Both the position numbers and the translations under genes were made by a program. A stretch of 64,000 nt of DNA from contig MCFH01000059.1 of NCBI GenBank assembly GCA_002104945.1, forward strand, positions 248,001 to 312,000. Direction: 5' to 3'. Positions within the stretch are counted from its first letter, which is position 1. Every line of letters starts with the position of its first letter. The notes beneath the pieces were generated by a model that was not told the DNA's origin, made no database searches, and saw nothing but the letters and a program-made list of their open reading frames with translations. This DNA is from Piromyces finnis. Lineage: Eukaryota > Neocallimastigomycota > Neocallimastigomycetes > Neocallimastigales > Neocallimastigaceae. Shown piece by piece: positions 1-10,952 of the stretch.

Positions 1-204
1 TTTAATTATTAAATAATAAATTTAGAATTCTTTTCTATTTCTTATTACCGATGGTTTAAATAAAATATAATTAGAAAAAAAAAAAAAAAAAAATACACAC
101 ATAGATAGAAGTATAAAGATATAAAAATAATTAATTATAGATTATTAAATAATATTAATAATGCTATTTACTCATTTATTTATTTTTAATAAAATTAAAT
201 AATT

Positions 205-3200
205 TTATTCATAAATAGCGGTATGTATTCCAATTGATTCTAAATATGAATTTAAAATATTAAAACTATTTGATATTGTTAACGAGGTTGTTGTAGAAGC
301 ATCACAACACACATCTAATGTAGTAAGAGAATGGCAAATATTACAAAATCTAATATCCATACTATCCGTATTATTTTTAAACATATCTTGTATTATGTTT
401 TCTACACCATGAGCTATTAACGCATCTTTTTCCATTTCTCCAATTCTTAACCCACCATTTTTTGATTTACCTTCAGTGGGTTGTTTACTAATAGCATTAA
501 TATTACCATTAATACGATAAAACATTTTTTCTTCAACTTGATGTTGTAAAGCCGTATAATAACAAACTCCAACAAATGCTGTTCCTGTACTCATTCCAGT
601 ACCAGGATCAATCATATTTTCTAAAACTGGAATATCACTTTCAAGATATTTTGTTTTGAAATTTTTTATATCGTTACTTTCAATGGAGGCATCAAAAAAG
701 GTTCCAAATCCATCTGGATCCATAACCATACATTTACCAACATACATTTCAATTAAATGACCAATGGTCATTCTTGATGGAACAGCATGTGGATTAACAA
801 TTATATCAGGTATTACACCATGTTCTGTTCGCGGCATTAATTCTTCAGGCAATATTGATCCAATTACACCTTTTTGTGCATAACGACTAGCAAATTTATC
901 ACCTTGTTGTGGTTTATATAAATGACTAACTTCTACACAACAAAAGCATACATCATCTTTAATAAATGTAGTACATCGATCAACTCTCACTGGTTTTCTG
1001 AAAATATTTTCTATATCTGTAACCTTATTTTGAATAAAATTATATTTTCGAAATATGGGTTCATTACTAAATGATGAGTTTTGAGCTATAGGGGTATTAG
1101 GTTTAGGTAATCCATTTTCATAATTTGAATTGATGTTTAATAATACTTCTTGTTTAATATTATATGAAATATATTGATATCTACATTTCACATTACTAAA
1201 TAATCCATTTTGTATACTGTTCTCGTTAAAAATAACACTATCTTCTTGATTATTTCCCATTGCCATAATAGCAACTATAGCATTTTGTCCACCAAATCTA
1301 TGATATGTATTACCTGTTGTTATCAATTTATTTTCATCCTTTTCAATATTAATATTTGAAAGTATTCCAATACGTTTTCTGAATTCTTCATTATTTAATG
1401 AAATATTCTTTTCCAATTTATAATTATTTGATAAGTTTTTTAAATTAATATCATTAATTTCAGAATTATTTATTTCTTTTTTTTTCATATTGATTTTTAA
1501 ATCATCATTTTCATCGACTAAATTAAAAAATAATTCACTATTTAAATTACCATTAAAATTATTATTTAGTATATTTAGTGAATGATAATTACATAGTCTT
1601 CGTGATAAAATAGATTCCAACCTTGTCATACAGAAAGGACGTTGAGCATTAATTAATTTTCTTGAATTATCATTGTATCGGAATATTGTGCTATCATTAG
1701 TCATACATTGTTTAGTCATACCGGCTTGGAAGGTAAGTCTTGGTACATGACTATTCCCAGGAAATGGTGAAAGTGCACTAATTAAACCAAAAACAAAATT
1801 AGGATCTATTTCTTCATACTTGTATTCAACATTACATTTATACTCAGCAATATCAATAAATCTAATACCTATTTCAATATTATTTTTTATAACTTTAATT
1901 GGTCTTACAATTCTTCCTTCGTCTGTAAATATATAATATGCAACCTCGTCAAATAAACAACTGATAAATGGATATTTCAATTTTAATTCTTTATATGTAT
2001 ACTCCACTAAGTCATTAGTTGTAAATCCAATAAATCTTGTGTTAAGTAAAACTGGGTATTCTTTTTTTTCCTTTGAATAAGTCATATTATCATAAACAAA
2101 TTGCTTTAATACTTCTTTATCTATTGAGAAATCCGGTGCTACTAAAACGGATAATCCAAAATATTTTACAAGTCCAACATCCTTTGATTCTGGTGTTTCG
2201 AAAGGGCAAAAATAACCATAATCATAAGACATTCGTAATTCATTGTTTTCACTTTCCTTATTAATAGGAATTTGGACTCTTCGCAAATGTGACAATTTAT
2301 CATAATAAGAACGTTTACTAAGAGTTTGTATTGCTATTGCTGAATAATCTCTAAAATAGGATCGAACATTTCCAACTTTAATATTATTATACAATTTAAA
2401 ATTTAATTCATTAACAAATTTATTTAAAGGTAAATTCTTATTTTCCATCGTAAAATATTTTATGAAACGAGATAGAGAATATGGAAAAGTATCTATACGA
2501 TTATTATAATGCTTTTTTTGATTATTAAATAATGCTCTCGCCATTGTTAAATATGTAAAAAATTTAGTATTATTATTTTCTTCATTTGAATGCAGTGAAT
2601 CAGGAGGAAAATAACTATCAATAATTTTATTAATAATTGATAATATTTTTTCTTTCGACTCTTTTCTACGAGATATAATAATGTCAAGAGTTTCATCAGG
2701 GAATAATTCTGGAATAATAATTTCGATATTTTCAGGTATATTATTCCCAAGAACAGTAGAAATAATACATTCTTTAATTTTTTCTAGAGGAAGTTCTGGT
2801 TTTAAATAATGAAGAATATATAACAATGAAACATTTTGTTTTTCAATTGATTTAATACCCTTAATTCTTAATAGTTGAAAAAATAATGAAAAATAAATTC
2901 TTATATCTAAATAAACATGTCTCTTGAATTTCAAAAGTTTATTTTTACGATCTTTATTAGAAAAAGTATAGTTAACTTCTATATTAGTATGTTCATTTTT
3001 AGAGTTAGAAGAACTTTTATTATTTATAACTCTTTTTAAATATTCTATATACTTGTAATCAGAAAACATTTGAAGTGATTGAAATTTTCCATATGTATTA
3101 CATTCCTTATATTCTATAAAATCATCTTCATAAACAAAACAAGGTGTACAAAAAATTTCTTGTGATATAATAACTTTTTCAACACCATCAATTATAAAGA

Positions 3201-3450
3201 TTCCATTAATTGGTGAAGGTATTTTTATTTCATATTGACCATGTTTAAACGAAATGTAATAATATCCCTTCTGTATCATTAAATTATTATAATTTACATC
3301 TGGTATGGATATTGTTAAAGGCTTTAAATCAGGAACATTATTTTCTAAAAAATCTTTTATATCATTTACCTTTTTAATAAATAACTTGTCAATATTAGCA
3401 AAAATATTATATTTATCAATAAACTTTTCTAAATAAGTTGAATTTAACAT
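205..3450 (-). CDS. DNA-directed RNA polymerase second-largest subunit (RPB2/beta-like), divergent, intronless
   Basis: One uninterrupted 1081-codon frame opening at an ATG and ending just inside the window. Family motifs appear in the right order: CPFETPE near residue 410, GQNAIVAI followed by NQEDS near 720-740, GDKFASRYAQKG near 850, INPHAxPSRMTIG-like text (here VNPHAVPSRMTIG) near 880, and GGLRIGEMEKDALIAHG near 1000. The protein would form half of the catalytic cleft of a multisubunit RNA polymerase; the lysine and arginine of GDKFASR and the acidic QED are retained. Oddities: the usual RHGQKG reads RYAQKG, the C-terminal zinc site is CNIC plus an adjacent CC pair instead of two CxxC pairs, and it is shorter than typical nuclear Pol I/II/III paralogs (about 1150-1220 aa). 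It has no introns, whereas HAT1 and SPB4 nearby have 11-12 exons. I cannot assign it to Pol I, II or III; a polymerase of large-DNA-virus or plasmid type is an alternative. Family sure, subclass not. Confidence 0.9.
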   Translation of the reverse strand: MLNSTYLEKFIDKYNIFANIDKLFIKKVNDIKDFLENNVPDLKPLTISIPDVNYNNLMIQKGYYYISFKHGQYEIKIPSPINGIFIIDGVEKVIISQEIFCTPCFVYEDDFIEYKECNTYGKFQSLQMFSDYKYIEYLKRVINNKSSSNSKNEHTNIEVNYTFSNKDRKNKLLKFKRHVYLDIRIYFSLFFQLLRIKGIKSIEKQNVSLLYILHYLKPELPLEKIKECIISTVLGNNIPENIEIIIPELFPDETLDIIISRRKESKEKILSIINKIIDSYFPPDSLHSNEENNNTKFFTYLTMARALFNNQKKHYNNRIDTFPYSLSRFIKYFTMENKNLPLNKFVNELNFKLYNNIKVGNVRSYFRDYSAIAIQTLSKRSYYDKLSHLRRVQIPINKESENNELRMSYDYGYFCPFETPESKDVGLVKYFGLSVLVAPDFSIDKEVLKQFVYDNMTYSKEKKEYPVLLNTRFIGFTTNDLVEYTYKELKLKYPFISCLFDEVAYYIFTDEGRIVRPIKVIKNNIEIGIRFIDIAEYKCNVEYKYEEIDPNFVFGLISALSPFPGNSHVPRLTFQAGMTKQCMTNDSTIFRYNDNSRKLINAQRPFCMTRLESILSRRLCNYHSLNILNNNFNGNLNSELFFNLVDENDDLKINMKKKEINNSEINDINLKNLSNNYKLEKNISLNNEEFRKRIGILSNINIEKDENKLITTGNTYHRFGGQNAIVAIMAMGNNQEDSVIFNENSIQNGLFSNVKCRYQYISYNIKQEVLLNINSNYENGLPKPNTPIAQNSSFSNEPIFRKYNFIQNKVTDIENIFRKPVRVDRCTTFIKDDVCFCCVEVSHLYKPQQGDKFASRYAQKGVIGSILPEELMPRTEHGVIPDIIVNPHAVPSRMTIGHLIEMYVGKCMVMDPDGFGTFFDASIESNDIKNFKTKYLESDIPVLENMIDPGTGMSTGTAFVGVCYYTALQHQVEEKMFYRINGNINAISKQPTEGKSKNGGLRIGEMEKDALIAHGVENIIQDMFKNNTDSMDIRFCNICHSLTTLDVCCDASTTTSLTISNSFNILNSYLESIGIHTAIYE

Positions 3451-3834
<384 letters not shown>

Positions 3835-3840
3835 TTGTTT

Positions 3841-3896
3841 TGTGATAAATTTTATTATTAAAGTTTATTTATATAGAAATATAAATAGGCAATTAC
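3841..3896 (-). mobile_element. Fragment of copia-1 LTR (same family as the LTRs of element L)
   Basis: Begins TGTGATAAATTTTATTATT, matching the first ~56 bases of the 301-bp LTRs at 33553 and 50762 with a few substitutions, then stops abruptly. In this orientation it belongs to a minus-strand copia, while the copia coding sequence immediately to the right is on the plus strand, so it is not simply that element's 5' LTR. Confidence 0.75.
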
Positions 3897-3966
3897 ATCA
3901 AAATTACTATTTAATAATTATTAATTAATTATTGAATAATTTAAAGATATATTTTATATCTTTACA
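3897..3966 (-). mobile_element. Truncated tail of an A-family gypsy LTR
   Basis: The last ~70 bases, ending AAAGATATATTTTATATCTTTACA in two pieces, match the right-hand ends of LTRs J (to 24170) and Q (to 61192). It is joined directly to the copia LTR fragment, so this is a truncation or recombination junction. Confidence 0.7.
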
Positions 3967-4434
3967 AAAACCTTCATGAAATTTTTCAAATATTGAATAT
4001 TATGAAGAAGATAAACATGATAATGTAAGTTTCGATGAATTAAGGAAAATGTATGATAAAGACTTTTCTAGTTTCGAAAAAATAAATAATCACAATAAAA
4101 AGGAAGAATTTACTAATGCTAAAAATCCTCAAGAATTTCAATTAAATAACTTTGAATACGATGCATTAAAAAATAAAACTGTATGGACTTTTGACACTGG
4201 AGCATCGGAACATATAACTTGCAACAAAGATATTCTTGTTAATTTTATCGAAAAAGAAATCAAAATGAAGTGTGCAAATAATACATTATGCAAATTTTCA
4301 GGATACGGTTCTTATATTGGAACAATTAATAATAAAAGAATTATCTTAAATAATGTTTTCCACTCTGATCAAATCAAAAAGAATTTTTTAAGTGGAATTA
4401 AATTAGCTAAAAATGGAATTATAAACAATATTAC
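3967..4434 (+). pseudogene. Copia element M, part 1: gag end and aspartic protease
   Basis: Translates to the gag-protease region of a Ty1/copia polyprotein, closely matching copia L at 49159-49800. The protease motif DTGASEHI lies at about 4192-4215 and would cleave the polyprotein. A stretch upstream of the ATG at 4049 is in frame with the same protein but begins after a TGA where copia L has an arginine codon. The coding sequence is cut at 4434 by gypsy element G1 and continues at 10953; the target duplication ATTAC on both sides shows the two parts were once contiguous and in frame. 5' gag is missing. Confidence 0.88.
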
Positions 4435-4873
4435 TGTAAAGAAATGTGTCTTTAACAATAAAACAAATTATAATATTTACTAAATAACTTAGTAATATTA
4501 ACACTTTAAAATATTCTGTAAATTATTAATTTATAAAAATATCATTAAAAACACATAGAATTTAACTTAATAAGTTAGTGTTTAATAATATAATTATTTA
4601 TTAATAAAATCTCGATTCTTTAAAATATTTGGGAAAATTCACTCGTATTTATACTAAAAATTTTTTAAATTAATTTATAAAATTTTTTCAACTTAAAATT
4701 CTTAACCAATCAATAATCTTCATATAAAATAAAATTTAAAAATAAAATAAAATAAAATAAAATTATAATTTTTTTAAAATAGTATCTATGAGGTCTCGAA
4801 CTAGTGTCATTCAGACTCAAAGTCTTAGCTACTAACCACTAAGACAATTTAGTTATTTCTAGTATTCGTTACA
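4435..4873 (-). repeat. G1 3' LTR
   Basis: 439 bp. In element orientation it starts TGTAACGAATAC and ends CTTTACA. It contains a tRNA-like module (4790-4850), a TATA box on the minus strand (4646-4653) and the self-priming sequence (4604-4613). Confidence 0.95.
4790..4850 (-). other. tRNA-like module (A and B boxes) inside G1 LTR
   Basis: On the minus strand an A-box-like TGTCTTAGTGG (4836-4846) is followed about 44 nt later by a B-box-like AGTTCGAGACC (4792-4802). Between them an arm AAGACTTTGAGTCTG resembles an anticodon stem-loop with loop CTTTGAG. It lies about 20 bases inside the LTR's 5' end, so it is part of the LTR and not a separate tRNA gene; there is no acceptor stem I can close. 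Confidence 0.65.
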
Positions 4874-5184
4874 TGGTCCTCCTCCAGGATTCGGATACCA
4901 GACGAATCTAGAATTTTAATATTTAAATATATGTTTTTCTTTTTTAATAAACTAAACTAAGGAGTGAATTTTCTTAATTATAAAAATACATTTAATATAA
5001 TAAAATACTTTTTTTTTTTTTTTAATATTACTAAAGTTAAAAATAAAATATTGATAAATTTGATATTAATAAATTGTTTAATAATAAAATTGATATTGAT
5101 AATGATATTAATAAGTTTTGATAATAATAATAATTGTGATTTTAATATTAATAATAAATATAATTTGAATTTTTTAACTATTTT
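4874..5184 (-). other. G1 3' untranslated region with polypurine tract
   Basis: Between the stop codon and the 3' LTR. In element sense the last bases before the LTR are GGAGGAGGACCA, a polypurine tract that would prime plus-strand DNA. Just upstream lies ATTCGTCTGGTATCCGAAT, able to form a small ATTCG/CGAAT stem; almost the same motif precedes the 3' LTR of element B. The rest is AT-rich. Confidence 0.75.
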
Positions 5185-8100
5185 TTATTTCTTTCTATTA
5201 AATTTTTTAAGTAGCCCCTTGCAATTTAGATTTTCTTCAGGCTCCCACGAAGCTTCATTGATTGAATACCCTTTCCATTTAATCAGGTATTGTATTTTTC
5301 CGTAATGTCTTCTTTTATCCAGAATTTCTTCAACTTCGTATTCTTCTTTATTGTCAACGGTAATAGGTGGCGGTGGTGGTTGAGATCTTCCAAATTTATC
5401 TTCGACATATTTCTCGAGATTGGATACATGAATAACTGGATGAATCTTAATAGATTTTGGGAGACTTAATTTAAATGTAACATTTGATATTTTTTCCAAG
5501 ATTTTGTATGGGCCGAGTTTTCTTGGCTTAAATTTTTTATTTCCTTTGTGGATAATTAAAGAACTATCCAGCCAAACTTTGTCACCAACTTTAAAATTCG
5601 GAGCTTCTTTTCTACGTTTGTCAGCATGCTTCTTCTGGGTTTCCATGGCAGATTTTAAATTTTCTTTTAAGGTATTAATTAAAGTTTTAAAATCTCTTGT
5701 AAACTCTTCTGCTCTTGGGACTTTAGATAGGTCTGGAATAACTGGTGAATATTTTGGATGAAAGCCGTAATTCAAAAAGAATGGAGAAAATTTGGATGAT
5801 TCTTGAACCACGTTGTTATAACTAAATTCTGCAAGACTAAGAAAACTTTTCCAATTTGAACCTTTATAATTTGAGAAACATCTTAAATATTGTTCTATAA
5901 CGGAGTTCACCCTCTCCGTCTGACCGTTTGATTGATGATGAAATGGAGTAGACAACTTAAGTTCAATGCCAAGGGAGGAACAGATGGATTGGAAGAATTT
6001 AGAGGTAAATTGAGAACCTCTATCCGAGACAATAGATTCAGGTAGGCCATGAAGACGGAAAATATTATCAATAAAGGCTGTGGCTGTTTCGGCGGCGGAA
6101 GGAATACTTTTGAACGGAATGAGATGAACCATTTTTGTAAGACGATCAACAACAAGAATGCAAGTGAAACCAGAAGATGAAGGCAAATCTGTAATGAAAT
6201 CCATTGAAATGGATGACCAAGGACGCTCAGCAATATCAAGAGGATTCAGAAGACCATAAGGTTTATGACGAAAGGTTTTTGAACGACAACAAACTTCACA
6301 AGAACGAACGTAGTCTTTAACATCAGAAGAAATAGAAGGCCACCAGAAGTCTCTAGCAATAAGAGAAGATGTTTTCTTTATTCCGAAATGACCAGCTGAA
6401 GGAGAGTCGTGACAGAGTTTAAGAATTGAAAGACGACAATTAGGAGGAACATAGATTCTGTCAGTAAAAAGGAGAAAACTATTGCTTAAGGAAAATTTGT
6501 CAATTTGAGGGTGAGGTATTGGAGGTTTCCTACAATCAAGATATTCACAGGTTTTATTGTAAAAGTCATCATTTATATATTCGGAAAGAAAAGAATCACT
6601 AATGGACGAAACAGAAGTCACAATGGCACAAAAGTTTTCAGGGCGAAGAACATTAAAAGGAACATCAGAAGAGGAATTCGAATTGATAGCATAATCAGGA
6701 CGACGAGATAGGGCATCAGGCTTACCGTTAGAAGAACCAGAACGATAAATAATAACAAAGTTAAATTCAGAGAGAAACAAAGCCCAGCGAACAAGACGTT
6801 GAGACATTTTTTCAGGTTTCTTTTGATAGAGTAAATTTCGATGATCCGAGTAAATCTTAAAAGTAGAAGAAGAGCCTTTAAGTAGATGACGCCATGTTTC
6901 AAGAGCAGCAACGATAGCTAAGAGCTCTTTATCATATATTGGATAATTACGTTCAGGACCAGTAAGAGAGCGAGAAAAGAAAGCAACTGGATGTGTCATA
7001 TTATCAATTGGAGAGACTTGCGAGAGAATAGCACCAATGGCAAAGTTACTTGAATCAGTTTCGACTATGAACGGAAGTTCACGATTAGGAAATATAAGAA
7101 CAGGAGCAGAAACAAATAAGGACTTGAGTGAATCGAAAGCATCTTGAGCTTCTTTAGACCATACAAATTTAACATTTTTCTTCAAAAGTTTATGCAAAGG
7201 ATGAGCGATCTTTGCAAAATTTGGAATAAATCGACGGTAGTAGTTCGCAAGACCAAGAAAAGATTGAACCTCTTTAACATTAGATGGAGTAGGCCAGTTT
7301 AAAATAGAAGAAACTTTATTTGGGTCCATGTGAATACCATCAGTAGAAATCCTATGACCAAGGAAATCAATAAAAGAAACAAAAAACTCGCATTTTTCCA
7401 ATTTAGCATAGAGCCCAGTATCCCTCAGGAGTTTCAAAACAGTTTTGACATGAGAAATATGAGATTTATAATCCGAGGAAAAAATAATAATATCATCTAT
7501 GTAAGAGAAAGCGAATTTACCAAGAACGTCTTCAAGAACATCATTAATGAAATGTTGAAAAACAGCAGGTGCATTTTTCAACCCAAAAGGCATCACGCAG
7601 TATTCAAAATGACCTAACTTGCAAGTAAAAGCGGTTTTATATTCATCACCACTTTTAATCCTGACCAAGTTATAGGCAGAACGAAGATCCAATTTTGAGA
7701 AAATCTTCCCTTTTCCAAGATGTTCAAGCATATCTTGTATAAGAGGAAGGGGATAAGAATCACGAATAGTTATGGAGTTTAATTGGCGATAGTCAACACA
7801 CATACGAAGTTGACCGTTTTTCTTAGGTACAAACAGAATAGGAGCTCCCGCAGGCGATTTTGATTTTCTAATAAATCCTTTCTTGAGATTTTCTTTTATA
7901 TATTCTTCTAAAGCAATTGATTCGGTTTCTGTTAAGGGATAAATCGGTCCATAAAACAGTTTTGAATTTTCTTTGAGTTTTATTTCACAATCGTATGGAC
8001 GGTGTGGAGGAAGTTTTTCAGCATTAGATTCATTGAAGACATCAGCAAAGTCAGAGAGAACATCCGGAAGTATAATAGAAGAATTGGGTTCTGATTTAGA

Positions 8101-9624
8101 GTTTGAATCGGATTTGAGAATAGAATTGGAATGAATATTAGAATCAGAAAAAGAAGTCAAAACAGAAGTTGGTTCTTGATTTGAGAGAGACGAAGTAGAA
8201 AAGTTAACAGAAGACTTCTTAGAAACAGAATTGTTAATATTTTTTGAAGAACCCGAACAGAGAATAGTACAAGTACGATTAGTTTCGTTTTGAGATTGGA
8301 TGTTTTGTTTATCGACAAATATAGGGTAAGCGAATGAATCATGCGGAGGTTCGTAGGAAGGATCTTCCATTGCAGGAAAAGCAGATCTTTCTTCAGGAAA
8401 TTCAGAGACATTATTGGAGAGTGTTATACAACGATTATAACAGTAATCGGATACAAATGAAATTTTGTTCTTTGTGAAATCGATAGAAGGATTGTGTTCT
8501 TTAAGCCAGTCTATTCCAAGAATACAAGGATAATAAGGTAGATCAGTTACATAGAATTGTGTTCGACAGAGATGATCTTTGTAGCGAAGATTCAAAGGAG
8601 ATGTAATTCCAAAAAGAGATTGTCGACCACCGATACCAACGATATTTGGGAGGTTACCATCATCATGATAAGGAATGTTATTATCGTTACAGTAATCTAC
8701 ATCAATTAAATTAAGTTTGGATCCTGAGTCAATAAGAATATCCGTATTTAGTTCATAAGAAAGTTTAAATTTAGTTGTCATTTTATTATGAGTTTTGTTT
8801 TCTTCTTTAGGAGCGGATATAAGTGTGGGAATAGATATTAGTGAAGGATTTTCACGATCTTTATTCTTTCTTTTTGGACAATTATTAAGCTTATGACTTG
8901 AAGCACCACAATACACACAAAGATTTTCTTTCTTTCTTCTTTCCTTTTCTTCGTTTGAGATAGGGCCATGGTTATTCCTGTTTGTAATGGACTTTGTTAT
9001 TTTTGAAGAGTGATGAAAAGATCTTTTCTTTCGGTTTTGGTCATTGTTTGAACCAGAAGGGAAAAAGGTATGGTGTGTAGATAATCTTGAATCGATTCTT
9101 GAAGCAATAGTCTGTAATGAAAGAAGATCCCTAGGACCCGGAAACATTTCCAAAATACGAACTGCAACTTGTTGATTAAGGCCAGCTATAAATGCATCCA
9201 TTTTGGCTTGTTCATTCCAGTTTGATTCATCAGCATAGCGGTTAAATTCCAAGATATAGCCTCTAATTCCTCCTAATCGGCGTTGTTTTAAGGTTCTAAG
9301 CATTTGATTTGCAACATAGGTAGCATCGTTATAACCATAAAAAGCCTTAAATCTGTCAACAAAATCTTGGTAGTTATTAAGACACGGATCATGGTTGTTT
9401 ATAAGAGTAGCAGCCCAATTCATAGCGTTCCCATAAAGTCTTGATATTATATAGAGAATTTTGGTTGCGTCGTCTTGATACCGTTCAGGATATAGCATAA
9501 ACACTAGCTCCACCTTAGCTAAGAAACCCTTCAAATACCTGCGATCCCCTGCAAAACCATCCTTAAGAGTTGCGTTTTCGAAAATATTATTATTATCCAT
9601 GTGGTTGTTTTCGTTCTCTTCCAT
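5185..9624 (-). CDS. G1 Gag-Pol polyprotein (1479 aa), intact chromovirus
   Basis: Single ORF encoding all functions. Gag is residues ~1-230, with a zinc knuckle [14 protein letters not shown] at ~236-249. The aspartic protease motif IDSGS is at ~298-302. Reverse transcriptase follows, with [20 protein letters not shown] and the catalytic YIDD, then RNase H ([15 protein letters not shown]). Integrase has an HHCC zinc site ([10 protein letters not shown] ... CEVCC), the DDE core ([24 protein letters not shown]) and a GPY-type module (RKLGPYKI). The C-terminus is a chromodomain ([20 protein letters not shown]), which in chromoviruses steers integration to marked chromatin. No gag-pol frameshift is present, as in Tf1-type elements. 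The first ATG is used; it follows the leader from 10513. Confidence 0.97.
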   Translation of the reverse strand: MEENENNHMDNNNIFENATLKDGFAGDRRYLKGFLAKVELVFMLYPERYQDDATKILYIISRLYGNAMNWAATLINNHDPCLNNYQDFVDRFKAFYGYNDATYVANQMLRTLKQRRLGGIRGYILEFNRYADESNWNEQAKMDAFIAGLNQQVAVRILEMFPGPRDLLSLQTIASRIDSRLSTHHTFFPSGSNNDQNRKKRSFHHSSKITKSITNRNNHGPISNEEKERRKKENLCVYCGASSHKLNNCPKRKNKDRENPSLISIPTLISAPKEENKTHNKMTTKFKLSYELNTDILIDSGSKLNLIDVDYCNDNNIPYHDDGNLPNIVGIGGRQSLFGITSPLNLRYKDHLCRTQFYVTDLPYYPCILGIDWLKEHNPSIDFTKNKISFVSDYCYNRCITLSNNVSEFPEERSAFPAMEDPSYEPPHDSFAYPIFVDKQNIQSQNETNRTCTILCSGSSKNINNSVSKKSSVNFSTSSLSNQEPTSVLTSFSDSNIHSNSILKSDSNSKSEPNSSIILPDVLSDFADVFNESNAEKLPPHRPYDCEIKLKENSKLFYGPIYPLTETESIALEEYIKENLKKGFIRKSKSPAGAPILFVPKKNGQLRMCVDYRQLNSITIRDSYPLPLIQDMLEHLGKGKIFSKLDLRSAYNLVRIKSGDEYKTAFTCKLGHFEYCVMPFGLKNAPAVFQHFINDVLEDVLGKFAFSYIDDIIIFSSDYKSHISHVKTVLKLLRDTGLYAKLEKCEFFVSFIDFLGHRISTDGIHMDPNKVSSILNWPTPSNVKEVQSFLGLANYYRRFIPNFAKIAHPLHKLLKKNVKFVWSKEAQDAFDSLKSLFVSAPVLIFPNRELPFIVETDSSNFAIGAILSQVSPIDNMTHPVAFFSRSLTGPERNYPIYDKELLAIVAALETWRHLLKGSSSTFKIYSDHRNLLYQKKPEKMSQRLVRWALFLSEFNFVIIYRSGSSNGKPDALSRRPDYAINSNSSSDVPFNVLRPENFCAIVTSVSSISDSFLSEYINDDFYNKTCEYLDCRKPPIPHPQIDKFSLSNSFLLFTDRIYVPPNCRLSILKLCHDSPSAGHFGIKKTSSLIARDFWWPSISSDVKDYVRSCEVCCRSKTFRHKPYGLLNPLDIAERPWSSISMDFITDLPSSSGFTCILVVDRLTKMVHLIPFKSIPSAAETATAFIDNIFRLHGLPESIVSDRGSQFTSKFFQSICSSLGIELKLSTPFHHQSNGQTERVNSVIEQYLRCFSNYKGSNWKSFLSLAEFSYNNVVQESSKFSPFFLNYGFHPKYSPVIPDLSKVPRAEEFTRDFKTLINTLKENLKSAMETQKKHADKRRKEAPNFKVGDKVWLDSSLIIHKGNKKFKPRKLGPYKILEKISNVTFKLSLPKSIKIHPVIHVSNLEKYVEDKFGRSQPPPPPITVDNKEEYEVEEILDKRRHYGKIQYLIKWKGYSINEASWEPEENLNCKGLLKKFNRKK

Positions 9625-10513
9625 AGTACTTATGATGTTTTCTTTAATAAGCTTTAATAAATTTGTAAAAATAATAGAATAAAGTATTTAATTATATTTA
9701 TTAATTGAGTAAATCTTTTTATTAAATAATAATATAAACCAGATTATATAGTGTTAAACCATCAAATATATAACCTGTTTTATTCTTTATAATAAGTCCT
9801 TCGTAGCTCTTCACGATAACACGTATAAAGTCGATTGTTAATATTAATTAAATTAATAAAAGAAAGGAACGGTGTAAAAATTTTTTTTTTAGTGTCTAAC
9901 TTATTGTTAGCAATAAAAATTATTACAGGTTTTCTTTCCCTATATCAACCTTATCCGAACGTAGAAGTATTATGTATAAGAGTTTAACTTCTCACGCTAA
10001 AGGAGTTATAAAGAATATTATTTTATATTATTACAATTTTAATAAATTGTCTTAACAATTAATAATTATAATTAAAAATTAGAAATTGTTTTATTAGAAA
10101 ACTTAATTTTAAAATGTATTAAGAAATATTATTTTATTAAAGTAAGGCATTTCCGGCTATTTTCCGGTCTATAATCAAACAGCAAAAGATAGTATACAAC
10201 TATAAATCTCACGCCAGCTTGCTTATTACAGCGTCTTGTACGTGGTGTACCTCGGATTCTCCTACTTCCTTATTCAAAGTAGAATAGCTCAGAGCCTGCC
10301 AACCCAATTATTGTACAGGTTAAACTCGATCCCGTTAATCTTTTACTTTTTATAGTTTGAATTATATACCGCTTCTAAAGCGTACTAATTCTACTACTTT
10401 AAGTAAAAATATTTCTTTAAAGAAAAGCTTCAACAATAAAACTTAAAAGTTTTATCTATAACAATTTCTTAAACACTAAGGTATTAAGCTTTTATATTAT
10501 AAGGAGATTTTAT
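9625..10513 (-). other. G1 5' leader with self-priming primer-binding site
   Basis: About 890 nt between the 5' LTR and gag. The first bases after the LTR in element sense are ATAAAATCTC (10504-10513), the reverse complement of GAGATTTTAT in the LTR (10683-10692), i.e. a self-priming site and not a tRNA site. A TATA box (10725-10732, minus) is about 40 nt upstream of the presumed RNA start at ~10692. Part of the leader (about 10150-10320) is clearly less AT-rich than its surroundings. No ORF is credible here. Confidence 0.75.
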
Positions 10514-10952
10514 TGTAAAGAAATGTGTCTTTAACAATAAAACAAATTATAATATTTACTAAATAACTTAGTAATATTAACACTTTAAAATATTCTGTAA
10601 ATTATTAATTTATAAAAATATCATTAAAAACACATAGAATTTAACTTAATAAGTTAGTGTTTAATAATATAATTATTTATTAATAAAATCTCGATTCTTT
10701 AAAATATTTGGGAAAATTCACTCGTATTTATACTAAAAATTTTTTAAATTAATTTATAAAATTTTTTCAACTTAAAATTCTTAACCAATCAATAATCTTC
10801 ATATAAAATAAAATTTAAAAATAAAATAAAATAAAATAAAATTATAATTTTTTTAAAATAGTATCTATGAGGTCTCGAACTAGTGTCATTCAGACTCAAA
10901 GTCTTAGCTACTAACCACTAAGACAATTTAGTTATTTCTAGTATTCGTTACA
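10514..10952 (-). repeat. G1 5' LTR
   Basis: Second 439-bp copy, apparently identical to 4435-4873. It carries the promoter (TATA 10725-10732), the self-primer 10683-10692 and the tRNA-like module at 10869-10929 (B box 10871-10881). Confidence 0.95.

Larger units (their letters stand above)
4435..10952 (-). mobile_element. Complete Ty3/gypsy chromovirus G1 with two LTRs
   Basis: Bounded by two 439-bp LTRs (4435-4873 and 10514-10952) that look identical by eye, each TG...CA, and flanked by the 5-bp duplication ATTAC (4430-4434 and 10953-10957). It carries one intact gag-pol ORF on the minus strand. It sits inside copia M, so it is younger than M. Identical LTRs and an unbroken ORF suggest a recent, possibly still competent insertion. 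Confidence 0.96.

Noticed and set aside
4790-4850. Functional tRNA-Gln gene (loop CTTTGAG suggests anticodon TTG)
   Set aside because: It is part of an LTR present in several copies; the anticodon stem has a mismatch and no acceptor stem closes. Kept as a tRNA-like module.
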